Shown here: piece by piece, positions 1 through 11,433 of the stretch
How positions within the stretch are numbered: position 1 is the stretch's first letter
How the letters are laid out: each line of letters starts with the position of its first letter
NCBI GenBank assembly: GCA_003255065.1
Contig: QAOA01006734.1
Span: 647,759 to 711,758, forward strand
From: Cercis canadensis
Taxonomy: Eukaryota; Streptophyta; Magnoliopsida; Fabales; Fabaceae
Length of the DNA stretch: 64,000 nt
Reading direction: 5' to 3'
Translations under genes and position numbers: made by a program
Notes under the pieces: generated by a model
Seen by the model: only the letters and a program-made list of their open reading frames with translations
What the model was told of the DNA's origin: nothing
The model's database searches: none

Positions 1-126
1 GACAAGTTGGAGGATCTTCAGGGACTACTAATGGAGATGATGGCAGACAGTGAAGGGATGGCCAAATCTGGGTTAAACTGGAACTCATCCACTTGTCCAA
101 GAAAAAAGACTCGTTTTACACTTTAA
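1..126 (+). CDS. C-terminal end of an unrecognised protein (5' cut by window)
   Basis: Frame 1 is open from the first base and stops with TAA at 124-126, giving 41 residues. They begin DKLEDLQGLLMEMMADSEG and end in a basic tail (CPRKKTRFTL). The leucine and methionine-rich start looks helical. The compositional contrast with the AT-rich DNA that follows, and the long in-frame run up to the window edge, suggest a last exon of a plus-strand gene. I do not recognise the family and assign no function. It could also be chance open frame, since only 126 bases are visible. Confidence 0.45.
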   Translation, partial: DKLEDLQGLLMEMMADSEGMAKSGLNWNSSTCPRKKTRFTL

Positions 127-938
127 TTAATCGTTTTGATCATAATCTCTATCAATTTACATGCTTTAAGAATGATTCCTGTAAAATTTGCCATCATTGT
201 GAATCACATTCTCAAATTGAGATAGTTGAAAGAAAAGAGCCTCGACAAAAGAGAAGAGGTAATGAGGAGCAGCAATTCAATCAAATACTCTTTAAGACTG
301 AAGAGGTTCTCTGAGAATCAGAGAATACCATATATACTCATGTTTGTCACTCTATGGGAAATTTGTATCACATGCTCAATTTCTCAAAACATGACCAAAT
401 TGTGGTATTCATATACTATGGTCGCAACTCATGTGAACAACCTCAGTAAAAAAAAACCTCATGTGGTGGCCGGCGGGCTAGCCTGTAACTCCTTCTAGAG
501 GCTCTACGAATACCATACTTGAAAAGATTTAAGGAACTGAACTTTCTATGGCTCTTATAGACCCCATCTTATATTTAAATACAATATTTTATATACATCA
601 TCACGATTCACGAATAGAGAATGAAACTCTTTTTTGTTTTCCTATATTGAAATATTGAATGAAACTTAGGATTTCACTAAAAATGTAGTTTGGTTCACAA
701 ATTTTTTTGGGAGAATGAATGTTGATTATGTAATTGTCCAAAGGACTTAACTAAAATTATATTTAATTTAATTTTTTTATTCACTATAGACTTTACAACA
801 TATATTCAAATTTTATAACATAAGATTAATTCTCCCAAAAATTTATTATTATTCATTACCGTCCGAGGGATTAAATTCTAAATTATAAAATAGAGATTCA
901 GTGCCAATTAGTTAACTCCTTTCCGCCTGTTGGCTTGG
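127..938. other. intergenic, AT-rich
   Basis: This is presumably 3' flank of the partial gene and distal promoter of the PDCD2-like gene. Short open frames at 93-314 and 226-498 have no recognisable content. No repeat or RNA gene was seen. Confidence 0.5.
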
Positions 939-1036
939 CACGTGTTTACTCGTGCTAAATCGAACGGTTAGGGTTTCTCAAATGGACGACCATACTTTGT
1001 GCGAAGAGTACAAGAGTATAATCTCCTAAACCCTAG
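939..1036 (+). promoter_or_regulatory. G-box and two telo-boxes upstream of the PDCD2-like gene
   Basis: CACGTG lies at 939-944, TTAGGGTTT (a reverse telo-box) at 968-976 and AAACCCTAG at 1028-1036, all within 200 bases of the start codon. Telo-boxes (AAACCCTA) are known in promoters and leaders of plant translation and ribosome-biogenesis genes, which fits a PDCD2/ribosome-related target. The motifs are seen; their activity is inferred. Confidence 0.5.
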
Positions 1037-1131
1037 GCATCCATTGTACCCTGGAGTCTGTACTGTACCCAAGCACAAGGGAAGACCCAAGCGCTCAAAG
1101 CAATTGACTCCAAATTGCGAAGGATATAGAT

Positions 1132-4100
1132 ATGGATGCTATCGAAAAGCTCAAAGGTGTTCGAATCTCGTCACTTGACGATGATGGCGATCAAGAGCCG
1201 GTCAATATTGACACTGAAGATGAAGATTTTGATGATTCTGACGATGACGATGACGATGACGAAGAACAAGAACCTGCTACTTTAGGTTTCGTCGAGAAGC
1301 CTAAGGATGAATGGTTACTTTACCGACAGTGTTTTCCAAGCAAAGCTGGAGGTGTTCCGGTACTATACTATTTGATAGAAGTTATTGTACATTTTGGCCA
1401 TGTTTACTTTAATGGATAATTGAATATTGCGAAATTTGTAGCCATAGGGTTTAAAGATGAAAAAGAAGCTCTTGGAAACTATATCTGTTTGTCAAACATT
1501 ATTTCGCAATTAGATGGTTTTATATGTTTGCAAACAGGCTTGGCTTGACCCAGTAAACATGCCATCAGGAAGGTCCTTCATGTGTGACATATGTGGAGAG
1601 CCTTTACAATTCCTACTTCAGGTATGATTCTTTGCAATATATTAGTTTTAAAGCCAATGTCTGATATGCAGCTGATGTCTTCTCTTCACCTTTTTCCCTT
1701 TTTGGTTTCCCTTGTTCCCTCCTTCCTTCCTGCTTACAGAGAGGAAATAATCCATACTTTTAAAATTTTTAAGATTTTCGTGTAACTTGGATTATTAGCT
1801 TCTTGGGTGATAAATGTCTTAAAAAATCCATGAACTGCTAGGTTTATGCACCAATTGAGAAGGAAAGTACGTTTCACCGGATGTTATATGTTTTCATGTG
1901 TCTGTCAATGAAATGTCTTCTCCGGGATCAGCACGAGCAATGGAAACGCCATCCGGAGAAGCCATCTAGAAGGTACTGCTTGGTTGTTCGTAGTCTCTTT
2001 CATTTTTGCACTCTTTCTCCTTTGTTCATTATCTATGAAACAACGTTTCCAATTTTTAATTCATTTACCTGTTGATTTCTAATTATGTAATGATGTCCAA
2101 AGTGTGAAGGTTTTTCGTTGCCAGTTATCCTGCATTAATCCATTTTACTCAAGTGAGCCCCCAAAATATGATGGGAGTGACAAACCTTCTGGGAGCGGAG
2201 GTCAGTTTACTCCATTATATGCTTGTCTTATTTTCCAACAAATGATCCCATATTACAAAAATATCTATTGACATTAAATGTAAAATTGGACTACCTTTTA
2301 AGCTGAAAGATAGGATTTCCTTCAAGTTTTATGATATTTTTTGTGCCCTGGAGGTGGGTGAGGAGTTCATAATTGTCAACAGGTCTCATTTACATGTGAA
2401 GCAATGTATGGGTGATGCTTTAGTTGGTATAGAGATCATTTTTGGGTTCTATTTCGTGGCTTTCTAAGTTGTATTCTGTAGAGTTATGAACCTCTATAGC
2501 CCTGATTGCCTAACCATGAAGAGAGTTGTTGAAGAGAGCACAGTATATATGAATTAAATATGGAGTTCGTAGTTAGCATGTTGATTTATTTCTGTGAGAA
2601 TAGTCTAAGTCCTATACTCCATTTATGTTTTAATGTTTCTACTTAGGTACTGGATGAACTTACTAGTGCCTTGACAATGGTTGGAATACATGTATGCACG
2701 TTTTATTGAACTGGTTTTTTTTTCCATTTGAAGCCTTTCTTGATAGATTCTCTTGTATTTCTTTTCAGCTGCTCTTTGTGATTGGTGTGGTACATGGAAA
2801 GGAGATAAGTTCTGCAGTAGTTGCAGAAGAGGCCAGTATTGCTCTGAGAAACACCAGGTAACTGGTTTGCTTGAATGTGACATCTAGTTTCGTTTCCAAA
2901 AATTTGATTCCTATAACATCCTTTTTCTCTTTCAACTTACAGTTCATGCATTGGCGCTCAGGTCATAAAATTACTTGCCAACAGATGAAAATATCTTCTC
3001 ATGAATCTGTTTGTGCACCCAACCATATTGGAACTTCAGTGGAGTCTCATAAAGGTCAGTGGTGTAAGTTCTATAGATTTTTCCTATGGAACCTGCTTTC
3101 AATTACCATGAGATGAGTCATCCATCTTGGAAAATTTATATTTACAGGGGTATACTTGTTTGTTGGTGATAAAGAAATTGTTAGTCGCTTCTTAGATGAG
3201 ATAATGATATGATAAAACTAATTCTGATAGTGATCAGGCATAAAATTGACTTAGAATTTTTTGAAAGTTAAGTGATAAATGTGACAACATATTTAAGTTA
3301 ATCTCTGGCTGAAAACTGATGATGTGACATCTTAGGCATTAAATGTACATCTAATAAACTTGTGTACCATGCTTGTCACCACAACTCCAGAATACAACAT
3401 GTACTGAACATGGAGGGTACTGTCTAAATTCATTTTGTGATATTTAGCTTTCTGCAAGTTCATCTTTGGAGAGTTTTTCATCATGCAGTTGCAAGCAACA
3501 CTCTGTGGCCAGAATTTAGTATTATTATTGATGACGAAAGTGAATATAACACCGACATGTGTGAGGGTAATGCCTTAGCTACTTCCTTGATCTCGAGGAA
3601 CAGGGTTGATGACACAATGGATTCACTGTTGGGGATCTTTCAGGTATTACCTCTATTTCTTCTCTTATTGAGGCTATATGTTTCATTCAAATATAATATT
3701 TTCTAATTAATTATATTGTTGGTGAACAGGGTGATGATGACAAGAAGAGTTGGGCCTACTTCCAGCAGCGCATTGCTAAAGCCCCTGAACAAGTATTGAG
3801 GTGATTAATATTAAACCAATGGAGAGTACACAATTAATTTAGAAAACAGCTTTAGGTTCCCTGAAAATATGGGGCCTGCTTATTAAGCGTACAGAAGAAA
3901 ATGTTCGACGTATGGATGATCTTGCCCTAGGAGATAAATAATCATGAAAACAAGAGAAATGTATTTTATCTGGGATTTTCTAAACTAACATTTGAGAGAT
4001 CTACAGACATGCTACATCTGCATAATAGCGTGACAAAAATTGGAATTTTGATTATCCATTGTAAGATGTAGTGGTTATTAAGATGTTTGTTGCTTTGATA

Positions 4101-4660
4101 ATCATATTGTGCAATAGCAAACTGAAAATTGTTTTACTCAACCTGATGGTGATTGGGCTAGTCATACCCTTTCCACCACACTTGCACAGACACATATATG
4201 TTCTCCTTTTCAATTGCAGTTTGTTAGCTTATTTATTCCTGCTTTCTACAGGTATTACAGGAACACTAGTGCTAGACCAATATGGCCTGTTTCAAGTGGT
4301 CGGCCATCTAAACTAGATATACCCAAATGCAGTTACTGTGGTGGTTCTTTGTATTGCGAATTTCAGGTAGGCATTTGAGGAATAACTCTGGATGAAGCCC
4401 AATGTCATTCTGCATTTACTGTTCTTTTTTTTAACCCAGACAGCCATTTGTTCTTGTTCTGATAGTTATTGATTTGTTTGTGGTGGGGCTAGATCTTGCC
4501 ACAGCTGCTTTATTACTTAGGTGTTGACAATGAAGCAGGTTCTCTGGATTGGGCTTCGATTGTCGTGTATGCATGCGAGGCCTCCTGTGAGGCCAGTGTG
4601 GCTTACAAAGAGGAATACGCTTGGGTTCAACTTTATTCACCTTCCACCACCTTACGGTGA
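1132..4660 (+). CDS. PDCD2: Programmed cell death protein 2 (PDCD2)-like, MYND zinc finger
   Basis: Ten exons were placed at 1132-1359, 1538-1621, 1842-1972, 2103-2200, 2769-2857, 2943-3054, 3489-3643, 3730-3800, 4252-4366 and 4493-4660. They total 1251 bases, 416 aa. The N-terminus holds an acidic run (DDDDDDDEEQE, near residues 35-50). Exon 2 carries the PDCD2_N cysteines (CDICGEPLQFLLQ). Exons 5-6 encode a MYND finger (CDWCGTWKGDKFCSSC, then YCSEKHQ and HWRSGHKITC). The C-terminal PDCD2_C domain ends with KCSYCGGSLYCEFQ and LDWASIVVYACEASC. Family knowledge: PDCD2/Zfrp8 proteins act as chaperones for 40S ribosomal protein uS5 (RPS2) and affect stem-cell maintenance. In the exon 7 region a different acceptor near 3470 would add about six residues; the one at 3488 matches the conserved VASNTLWPEF start better. 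All introns are GT-AG. Confidence 0.93.
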
Positions 4661-7280
4661 AAATTTTGATTTTACTTATCGGTAAAGGTCCGACAGGAAT
4701 GTGTTTTTATTTTTTTTAAAAAAAAAAATTGAGGATCGTTATGGTCATGTGTTCGTGATAGAAGAAATTTTGCCCCTGTAAACGAGCTATTCTATTGTTG
4801 CCCTCTGTATGAGCCTTTCCAGTATAATTTGTTCTTGGGTGTTTTTTTTTATAAAATAACATAGCAATATAGCGTCACTTTTCCAGGCCCTGCCTCACCT
4901 TCCCATTGGTGATTGATTTCCCCTGTTTCCTTGTAATTTTATGTAACGCTATTTTGCATATCCTGAAGCCATTTTTTGGGCTCGCCATAATTCCATTCCC
5001 TAAACAGGCCTAATCGTTTCACCATTAGTGATCCAAGTATGCTTAAACACGTGAAGGGGAAATAAAAACAAAGTGTTGGCGTCACTAATTTGTTTGGGAA
5101 GTTAAGAGATTGTAAAAGAACGAAAATGAGGAGCATGACTTTTATCTTGGACTCACCAATTAGAGAGAAAATGGAGTAACAACATCGAAATTTAACTGAA
5201 ACACCAAAATTACAGAGGATCTCACACAAAAAAAAATGATCTGTCAGCTTATATTTTTATAGTGTGTCAAAAGCTAGTGCGCACTAAGCATTTCTTCTTG
5301 TTTCTCTCCATCTTGGCTGTAAAATAGGAGAAAGAATGCCAAACTCTCTCATTGGGTGAAATGGTGTTATATGAGATATACATAAAAAATAAAATAAAAT
5401 AAAGTAGGTTCAATAAAATTGAGTAATCATGTGTAACTGTGTAAGTATAGTATGATAATTATTAGGTAGTGTTTGGTACTTGGCATATTTTAAGATTTTT
5501 GAGAAAGTGAAGTAGAAATAAAAAAAAAAAATATTTTTAGTATAAAAAATAAAAGATGCCCGAAAATAAAAATTTATGAATGAGAGTTGACAATTTCATT
5601 CCCACCTATGAGGGTGGGAAAGTAACATTCCTGTGAGAGTGGAAAAGTTTTTACTTTTAAAATTACTCAATTACCCTAATTTCTTTAAAACGTTGTCGTT
5701 CAAAAGGCCCTTCATCATTCACGCTTTGCGTTCTCCCTCAACATTTCTGGAAACCGTCTCACATGCATGTGGGTCTTATCTTTCAACTATCTTGGAAAAA
5801 TGTACTGGTAAGCTGCATGCCCTGCAATTCTGTCAATTTGAATACGGTTCTATTATCTCATGAAGGAGGCTGATAGACGTTTCCTTCTCTTTGCTTCTTT
5901 CTCTGATACCAATCCTCTTATCTCTCTTCGAGTTCCAAAAATTGAAAAAAAACAGTTTTTGGGCAGAGGTTATTGTAGTTTGGTTTTCTCCTTTGTTCAT
6001 CATTTGAGCAGCTCTGCTTTAAGTTTGTTTTTTTTTTCTCTGGTTTAAGCTACAGGCCAGTTAAAATTTTTGCTGTACGTATGTGAATAAGTTTTAGACT
6101 TTTGGAGTTTTAGTTCATAGATACTGCACATAAAGTGTTTGATAGAAGGTCTGAACTGAACTCAGACAAATCCTTGGGCCTCTTTCTTCGTCCTTTTCTA
6201 TTTTAAAGGCAACTTATAGTTACACATAAATGTCAAAGACAGAGAGGGAGTTAATTACAGGTTTCAGTTGTAATGAGGGAAGTGAAAATCAGAATCCACT
6301 GGAGTGAGTTCAGCTGATTTAGTAGGATTCTGAAAATGTTGTAGTACATAAAAGATTAGGAAGACTCTAAATAAAATAATAAATATATGGTATGTTCCAA
6401 ACAAGCAGCAAGCCTCATTAATATTTACACCTTGTATGAAGCTTGTGCTGCTTGAAGAAACCTTCTAAGAACCAAGAATTCCCATTACCAGTAGAATAAG
6501 GAAGAACCAGATATTGAAATAGAGCAGCAAGAAAAATGTGCAACAGTGTCATCAGCGATTATGACAACCAAAAATATAAGCAGTGTTCACGACAGCACTT
6601 ATAACCGTATAAACTATCTCATAACGTCGAAAGTTTCTAAGTTCTTCAAACCTGCATATATCATTTACTTACAACAGAGAAACAATAAAATCATAGATAA
6701 TTTATAAATAAAAACAGCAACTAAAATCACTTTAAACTTCAAAGCAATCAAGAAAGAAGGTCTTTCGGCTAAACTTAACTTAAAGATCCTGCATCATACA
6801 CATAAAATAAAATCTCATCCATGTCCACATTAAGGCCAGTTTACTATGTTTAATGATCAGTACAAAGGATTATGTCTAGCAGAACTGTTATATATTTTAT
6901 TCTTCCAGCTGATGCACTTATATTGACGGGATTGGCTGATTTAGGTTATGTGTACGCTAACATAGGTACTATCATTGTGTGTTATAGGTGAACATTTTAA
7001 CAGTAGTTTGTCATTTTTCTACTAACTTAATATCAACAAGTGCAGATGATTGCTGGTCTACTGTGATACGAAATCTAAAGGTCAGCTGAATCATGTTCCT
7101 TCGAAGTAACATTGAATCAATGAGATTGATCTCTAAGACCATCATCTTTCTCTTATCACAGCATACTAATTAGCTTTGAATGTTCTATACTTTTGCTTTC
7201 AACTGGGATTTCACATTCTTGGTTATGTGGTAAAGATTAGAAGTGATATAAATAGTAAGAAATGATTGTGTTAATGCTCT
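4661..7280. other. intergenic, AT-rich, probable decayed transposon sequence
   Basis: No supportable gene was found. Short open frames at 4939-5229 (-), 5633-5863 and 5860-6048 lack homology I can recognise. The motif TTAGGTAGTGTTTGGTAC at about 5462-5479 resembles the ends of common plant DNA transposons. Its inverse (GTACCAAACCACCTAA) recurs at about 15106-15121. Confidence 0.4.
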
Positions 7281-7541
7281 ATGCAAGTGCTAGGAAAAGT
7301 GTATGAGAGCACTGAAGACAATATTGATGACCTTGTTGACCGTTTCAAGCATGAAAAAGGAGTAGAGAGGATGATGCAAGCATTTGAAGAATTGAAGAAG
7401 GTTGAGGAGTTGATTGATATGGAAAGGGTGAGGGCTGGATCTATGATTACTAAAGATCAAAGTGCAATAGATTATTTTTTTACTGATACTGAGTTGAAAG
7501 CTTTTTATATGCAACAAATTTTAGCAGCACACACCTTGTAG
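7281..7541 (+). CDS. 86-aa helical ORF, possibly remnant of a transposon-borne Myb/SANT-like accessory protein
   Basis: ATG to TAG gives 86 residues, strongly helical and charged (VERMMQAFEELKKVEELIDM), ending TELKAFYMQQILAAHTL. The tail pattern of a short helical domain with a residue run about 'residues per dead or idle step' resembles the C-terminal part of Myb/SANT-like proteins encoded by PIF/Harbinger elements. No DNA-binding half lies upstream. Sequence near 7900 (GTGACAACCAAACAT) looks like a transposon end. I judge it a fragment of a decayed element rather than a host gene, but an exon of an unrecognised gene is possible. Confidence 0.3.
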   Translation: MQVLGKVYESTEDNIDDLVDRFKHEKGVERMMQAFEELKKVEELIDMERVRAGSMITKDQSAIDYFFTDTELKAFYMQQILAAHTL

Positions 7542-9236
7542 CTGTTCTACTGTTAATTAAGTTGGTTGTGAACTTGTTTGCTTTTAGCTACTTTCATATA
7601 TAACACAATGGTCTGTGCTTCTTTACTGTGGGGGAGGGGGGTTTGTATAATAACAATGGTTTGATGTATTAGTGATAGTATCAATGTAGTAATTAAGATG
7701 TATTTTTGTACATTTTGAAATTATTTATAATGCTGAAAGTTTTTTTGCTCCCATGGATCATCAATTTGTAGGTACATATTGTGCTATTTTACATATTTTC
7801 TTTTATTTCAATTAAGGGTATTTTTAAAAAATTTGATTACATTCCTAAGAATATTTCACTTGAATCAAATATGGGAATTAAATTTTGTTGGGAAAGTTAA
7901 GTGACAACCAAACATATTTTGTTAACTTTCCTAGCTAGGAGTCCCACCTTAGTGTATAAATAACATTTCCATATGACAGAATTAGAATGTCTTATCAGAG
8001 CATGGGAATATTTACAATGTCTCGAAAATTCTCGTACTTTATTATGTGCCAAGATTCGTAACATTTGTTGATAAAATGGCAATGTTGGGCATGGTAGATA
8101 CGGAGCGAGACGTGATGTGGGACGGGACAATCTGGTTTTGCTGTTGGAGGGTGGGACAGCGAAGTGCCATTGACGCAATTGGTGACAAGCAAGTCGACGA
8201 GCCTCTTAAACTAATGCGAGGACCATTTATCTACCATGACTATGAGTGCATGAGTTTAAACGAGAGCTGTCTAGCAATGGGTAAAATCAAAGTAATCACT
8301 TGTATGTTCTAACCAAGATTTGACAGAAATCTTTCAACCTTAGTATATGGAACACAAGAATCCTGCCCCCAAATTCTAATCGTCGCACTAGTTATGATTA
8401 GCATTGTAGAGAATCAAAAAGCCAGGCTTAGGTCTGTTCGTAGTTGCAGATGCTGTAATTTTTAGTGCTGATATTTTTCTAATAGCAGAACTCTTTCATT
8501 TAGTCATTTATCTTTAGTAACCCATAAACCATCCAGGCTTTTGAAAAGCACCAGAAATATTTGTCAAAAATTGTTGTAACCATTATCCTTTTCTTTTTTA
8601 AAATCTCATCTACTCAACTTTATAATATTATTTTTGTAATTTTAGATGCTTAAAGTAGTTATATTTAACCAGATACTTTATCAATCTACAACAACTTCAA
8701 TCACATTTTCATAACACCAACCAGCACAACTACCTTTAAAAAGTCACAATATTCCTAAATGGACATTTAGTTTTGGAATATCAACAAATCAACAGAGACA
8801 AGAAGGCATATATTTAAAATCAATCCAGTGAGTTAATATCATCAAGAACTATATAGAAAGGTTACAACTGGCTCAAAAACTGTCACCTACGTCAAAGCCA
8901 GCACACTGCAGACCCCTTTCAATGCCAACACAGACACAACTATCACGGTCCATAGTGTCTTAGGCTGTCCTCCACCATCAAAAAATTTTCATGTACATGA
9001 ATGAAAGAAATTGAGGCTGTACATAAATATACTACTTGGATTGGACATCACTTCAGAAAGATTTTTCATACCTAGATAACGGAAGATAGATTGAAACGGT
9101 GCAGAGAAGGAACTTTTTAAATCAAGAATTTTATGTTATTGCAAAATTGTATTGAAGAAGCTCCATGGAATATGAATTTTTGTCTCATGTATAGATTGAA
9201 TGAAACGAATAATTATGATTCTTGCAGATGATGGGC
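7542..9236. other. intergenic; includes the 3' flank of the polygalacturonase-like gene
   Basis: No convincing gene. Open frames at 7897-8178 (-), 7995-8192 (-) and 8046-8312 (+) overlap one another and show no conserved motif. The last few hundred bases probably contain the 3' UTR of the minus-strand gene that ends at 9237. Confidence 0.4.
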
Positions 9237-11433
9237 TTATAAGCTTGAGATATAACTATATGGTGGATATAGGGAAGAAGTGCAAGAAAAGGAAAACTCT
9301 GAGTATGAGCTCTGGAGATCAGGACACGGTTTAGGAAACACCTTCTCAGAGGAACCCTTTACATTAGAACAAAACCATGAAGGAGATTTTTCAGAACTAA
9401 TGGAAAAAGTCACGTTTGAAAGGCAGATTGATGTGAATGGTGAATCAACTATTCCTGAAAAATTCCCAGCAATAGTAACATTTGCACCAACCACATTCTT
9501 AAAAGTAATGCCATCAACAACTGGAAGCGCGTCTGGATCAAACTTGTCATCTGGGTGGGAACCATAGTAACCAGTCATGCTGATAGCCAAGTAAATGTTT
9601 GCCAGTTCTGCATCTGATACTAGGACATCTTTCATATAACCACCTCTACCCCTAGTTGTTTTGAATTCAATGCCGATAGGCGAGTCGAGCACATGAAGCT
9701 GCTCTACAATTACATTGGATATGCCTCCAGACATCTCACTCCCAAATGCCAGGCCAGCACCTGATGATGATTGTAGGCGAACACCCCTGATGTGGACACT
9801 CAAGCTAGGTTTGCCAAAGGCAACTCCATACTCATCCCAACCACTCTTTAGCACAATGGCATCATGACCCGTGCTAATATTGCTCTTCTCAATGCAAACA
9901 TACTTGGAAGAATCTGCAAGTTGGATATATATGCTATTGTGAGTAGAGTCATATAATGCCTACAATAAACTAGTTTGTGTTATAAGCAAAAATGTATTGC
10001 CTACACCGAAGCAATATAAGTGAAATAATTACCACATGTGAAAAGTAGATCAAATGTTGCAACATACTGAGGAGCATTTTTAGATATATGCAGAAACAGA
10101 ATAAGAGTATATGTAAAAGGGGTACAGCAAGGGTGAGAGAAGTAAAACATTTCTAGTAATAATGTGAACTTTTATTTCTCTCCTACAGAAAGGTTTTAGC
10201 CTATTAAAGAAGTTCATGATTCAAACGTGTGTAGTTTGTGTATTGTAACACAAAATCAGGAAAGTGACAACTTATCAATGTACCTGGAACTATTCCGCTC
10301 GTATAAGGGGATTCAGCTGGGGCATTAGCTGTTATGTTCTGAATTTGAACGTTTCTGCACCGTGTTGAAAATAGAATGGTTATAATCTATAAAATCCAGC
10401 TTTAATCTCAGAATTTGACAAATTGGGGAATTAATGCAGGCTTTTGCCTCTTATACCTGCAATATACTGGATGGATATCCCACGCAGGAGAATTTAAAAA
10501 TGTCAAATTTGAGATAATGATATTTTCAGAACTAATAAATTCCACAAGATGTGGTCTGCTGTAATTTAAGGAGTGAGAATTGAAAAGCTCCCACCAAACA
10601 GAACCCTGGCCATCAATAGTTGCATTATCACCTGGTGAATTTATTAAATACCCCAAGTTAAACAAGACAAACACTGCATATAATTACACTCTCCTACCAA
10701 GGAATTGCTTAAAAGGAGAGTATATGGTAATGGAGAGATGTCCTGCCTGTAATCACCACGTCACTTAAATTTTGTCCATTAATCAAGCTGCGATATCTCC
10801 CACAGGGAGCATCAATCCCTCGACCATAAGAAGGAAGTGCATCCAATATACCCCAATGTGCAAAATCCTGTAATAATATCAAACAGGACATGTAAAAATT
10901 TTCTAGAGAGAGCAAAATTGGTGGTTTAGTAAAAACTCCTTATTAGTACTTAATTTCTTTCTGTAAGATGAAGGAAAATCACATAGTATACATAACTTAT
11001 GCTAAGGAGAAGAATGTCAGACAGGATAAAAGACTAGGCAAGGTTAGAAAAATTAATCATATTGAAAGGTTGTTTCCATTTGCAACTTAATAACAAAATT
11101 CAAGGTTATGATAAAAACCTGAGATCCAATAATGATAGCTCCTTTCTCAAGGAAGAGAGTTAGGTGGCTGGTAAGATTAAAACTTCCGGTGAGCCATCTG
11201 CCTGATGGAACATATAGCTGAGCACCACCTTTGTCGGCAAAGGACTTGAGATAAAAAATTGCATTTTGAAATGCAACCGTGTTTAATGTTTTTCCATCTC
11301 CAACTGCCCCAAACTCCAAGATTGACACGCTATGAGGCCTGGCATCCAATGTTATATATTTACATGATCCACCATTTTCTTCGCCTCTACTCTCTATTGC
11401 AGTGCTTAATACTAAAAGTAAAAGCACAGCCAC
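9237..11433 (-). CDS. GH28 polygalacturonase-like protein with altered catalytic residues (first exon not located)
   Basis: Coding exons in transcription order are 11433-11119, 10867-10747, 10631-10457, 10354-10284 and 9913-9237: 1359 bases, 452 residues plus a missing start. The first visible exon opens with GTG directly after an acceptor (TTTCAG) and has a stop just upstream, so an upstream exon must supply the ATG. Its VAVLLLLVLSTAIES is a likely signal-peptide core. GH28 landmarks are present: LEFGAVGDGKTLNT, DGQGSVWWELF, SRPHLVEF, SGWDEYGVAFG, GSEMSGGI, GRGGYMKDV and SMTGYYGSHPDD. The usual NTDG motif reads YTSG and the usual GDD reads GHD, so two of the three catalytic aspartates are changed. 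The protein is probably secreted or cell-wall located. Polygalacturonase activity is doubtful. Intron 2 seems to use a GC donor (ACAG/GCAGGA at 10747-10742). Confidence 0.88.

Noticed and set aside
8046-8312. 88-aa plus ORF
   Set aside because: It overlaps two minus-strand ORFs, has no recognisable motif and no splice context.
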